Assembly (NCBI GenBank): GCA_038380435.1
Contig: JAWZYU010000020.1
Coordinates: 40,022,307 to 40,086,306 of the forward strand
DNA length: 64,000 nt
Direction: 5' to 3'
DNA from: Ryuthela nishihirai
Lineage: Eukaryota; Arthropoda; Arachnida; Araneae; Heptathelidae
In this document: positions 62,918-64,000 of the stretch, piece after piece
Layout: every line of letters begins with the position of its first letter
Numbering within the stretch: the stretch's first letter is position 1
Program-made: the position numbers and the translations under genes
Notes under the pieces: model-generated
The model's input: only the letters and a program-made list of their open reading frames with translations
Told to the model about the DNA's origin: nothing
Database searches by the model: none

Positions 62918-63656
62918 ATTGGGAAATGTACAGAGAGTGGACAAAAGAATTGGAAATAGTTGCATGTTAACATCAATAGGAAGTCGGATTCACAGAGAAG
63001 CAACTTCTGAAAGTCGTTCTTCGCGGAGAAAGAATTTGAAGATAAAAATTCTGAATCGAATCTCTGAATTCTAAACCTTGATTCTCGACGGTTATTCGTT
63101 CGGCATTAAAAGAATTATGAAAGTTGGGATATTTAATTGGGAATTGATCTCGGAAGTTAATTCGAACAGGTGGGAATAAAAGCCCTAGCCGTTAAATCAA
63201 CTTTTCAAAAATATATAAGTGTATTTCCGTCAGTTTGTGTAATGATTCTATCGATTTTCGCCAGCTTTTGAGTCTAAACGCGTATTTTTACGCGTTTAGA
63301 CATTTTTTAAGGCCTTATGTGTCACTAAATACTCGAAACAAACTGAAAGAATAATTATTCGTAATCTTTATAGCTAGTTCAGATTTATCAATTTCGAACA
63401 GTTTCTTAAATTTACTTCACTGTTACTAAGTTCAGAGATTGCATATGTGGAAAAAATTAATTTCTATTTAATATCCAACTGGTTTTAGCAGATAAACCTC
63501 TCTTGTGGCCTAGCCTCCTTACTCCCCTACCTTAATTAGACCCAGACCAGAATATTTTCTATTAAATATTATCTTTAAAGGAAATCGGAAAATTGATTTT
63601 TAAAACTATTTAAAAACTGACTTTCGAAATTTCCCCCATTTAAATAATTAATTAGT
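62918..63656. other. putative intron, no other feature
   Basis: AT-rich, consistent with an intron. Contains a perfect hairpin at 63272-63301. Confidence 0.4.
63272..63301. repeat. perfect 13-bp hairpin, 4-nt loop
   Basis: GTCTAAACGCGTA (63272-63284), loop TTTT, TACGCGTTTAGAC (63289-63301). Confidence 0.95.
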
Positions 63657-63756
63657 GGGTTGGGTTGTTTTACCTCTGAGCGGCACTTTTTTGCACACCA
63701 TGGGCTAAATGGCCAGGTCACATGGACCCCGAAGGCTCAGAGAAGGTTGGGGGAGG
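63657..63756 (-). mobile_element. SINE A tail end, interrupted
   Basis: From TGGGTTGGGTTGTTTTACC to GGTTGGGGGAGGGG, where the next copy begins. It is probably the 3' end of a SINE A whose remainder continues past the window, after the inserted copy. Confidence 0.85.
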
Positions 63757-64000
63757 GGTTGGGTTGGGTTGGGTTGTTTTACCTCTGAGCGGCACTTTTT
63801 TGCACACCATGGGCTAAATGGCCAGGTCACATGGACCCCAATGGCTCAGAGAAGGTTGGGGGAGGGGACCCACTGGAACAGCTGTTGGGAGACAGATGGT
63901 AGCCTCCCGTCAAGGCCATCCAGCGTGTTCTTTAACGTGCACAGGGTATGGCTGTCCCGCACACGGGGCCACGGCTTAACGTCCCATCCGACGGACGGCG
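63757..64000 (-). mobile_element. SINE A cut by window edge
   Basis: Begins with a long tail (TTGGGTTGGGTTGGGTTG) and runs through the 3' domain to the core complement (GTCCCATCCGACGGACGGCG). It is close to consensus and seems to have inserted into the copy at its left, in the same orientation. Confidence 0.9.

Overview
The window is eukaryotic, AT-rich and almost wholly made of repeats. It looks like intergenic DNA of an invertebrate animal, most likely an arthropod. A chelicerate such as a spider is my guess, from the mix of an R1/LOA-type LINE with RNase H, RTE, Tc1, hAT and abundant tRNA-SINEs, but nothing here fixes the taxon. There are no bacterial operons, no rRNA and no convincing functional tRNA. 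The only host-gene piece I can support is a short first coding exon with a signal peptide and a consensus splice donor at 62848-62911 (+).

One tRNA-derived SINE (called SINE A here; about 380-390 bp when full length, tail of CAACCC repeats) occurs about 29 times in both orientations. Many copies have clear target-site duplications (TSDs). A second, shorter tRNA-derived family (SINE B, about 170-190 bp) occurs about four times. Layout: 1-3000 SINE A copies, one with a perfect 40-bp hairpin; 3345-3772 a hAT-type MITE; 3955-4710 a GC-rich segment of unknown origin; 5453-7103 a long inverted repeat with GT/CA microsatellite arms; 9690-11300 a G-rich segment; 11655-13420 a dead Tc1 element split by a SINE; 13833-14060 a 29-bp minisatellite; 17177-18434 a second dead Tc1/mariner element; 19917-21012 an interspersed repeat with an amplified 93-bp unit; 23104-23645 a 5'-truncated RTE tail; 24315-24800 and 26631-27209 minisatellites.

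The best-preserved coding locus is a full-length LINE on the minus strand (27598-32908) with two intact overlapping ORFs and a 13-bp TSD. It carries strong potential hairpins at its ORF1 start, its ORF2 stop and in its 3' UTR. To its right lie a possible TATA promoter (33215), more SINEs, a single-copy relative of the 93-bp unit (35.45-35.82 kb) and a 4.7-kb satellite of 54-55-bp monomers with higher-order structure (36.89-41.62 kb).

The right third shows insertions nested up to four deep. At 46.0-46.8 kb there is a SINE in a SINE. At 47.1-48.8 kb a solo LTR sits in a SINE and a younger SINE sits in the LTR. At 50.05-57.59 kb a 32-bp satellite was split by a SINE, that SINE by an old I-type LINE, and the LINE by another SINE; every step is marked by a TSD. 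A perfectly centred foldback MITE lies at 59907-60119. Several unrelated places carry perfect inverted repeats separated by exactly 4 nt, the pattern expected from replication template switching.
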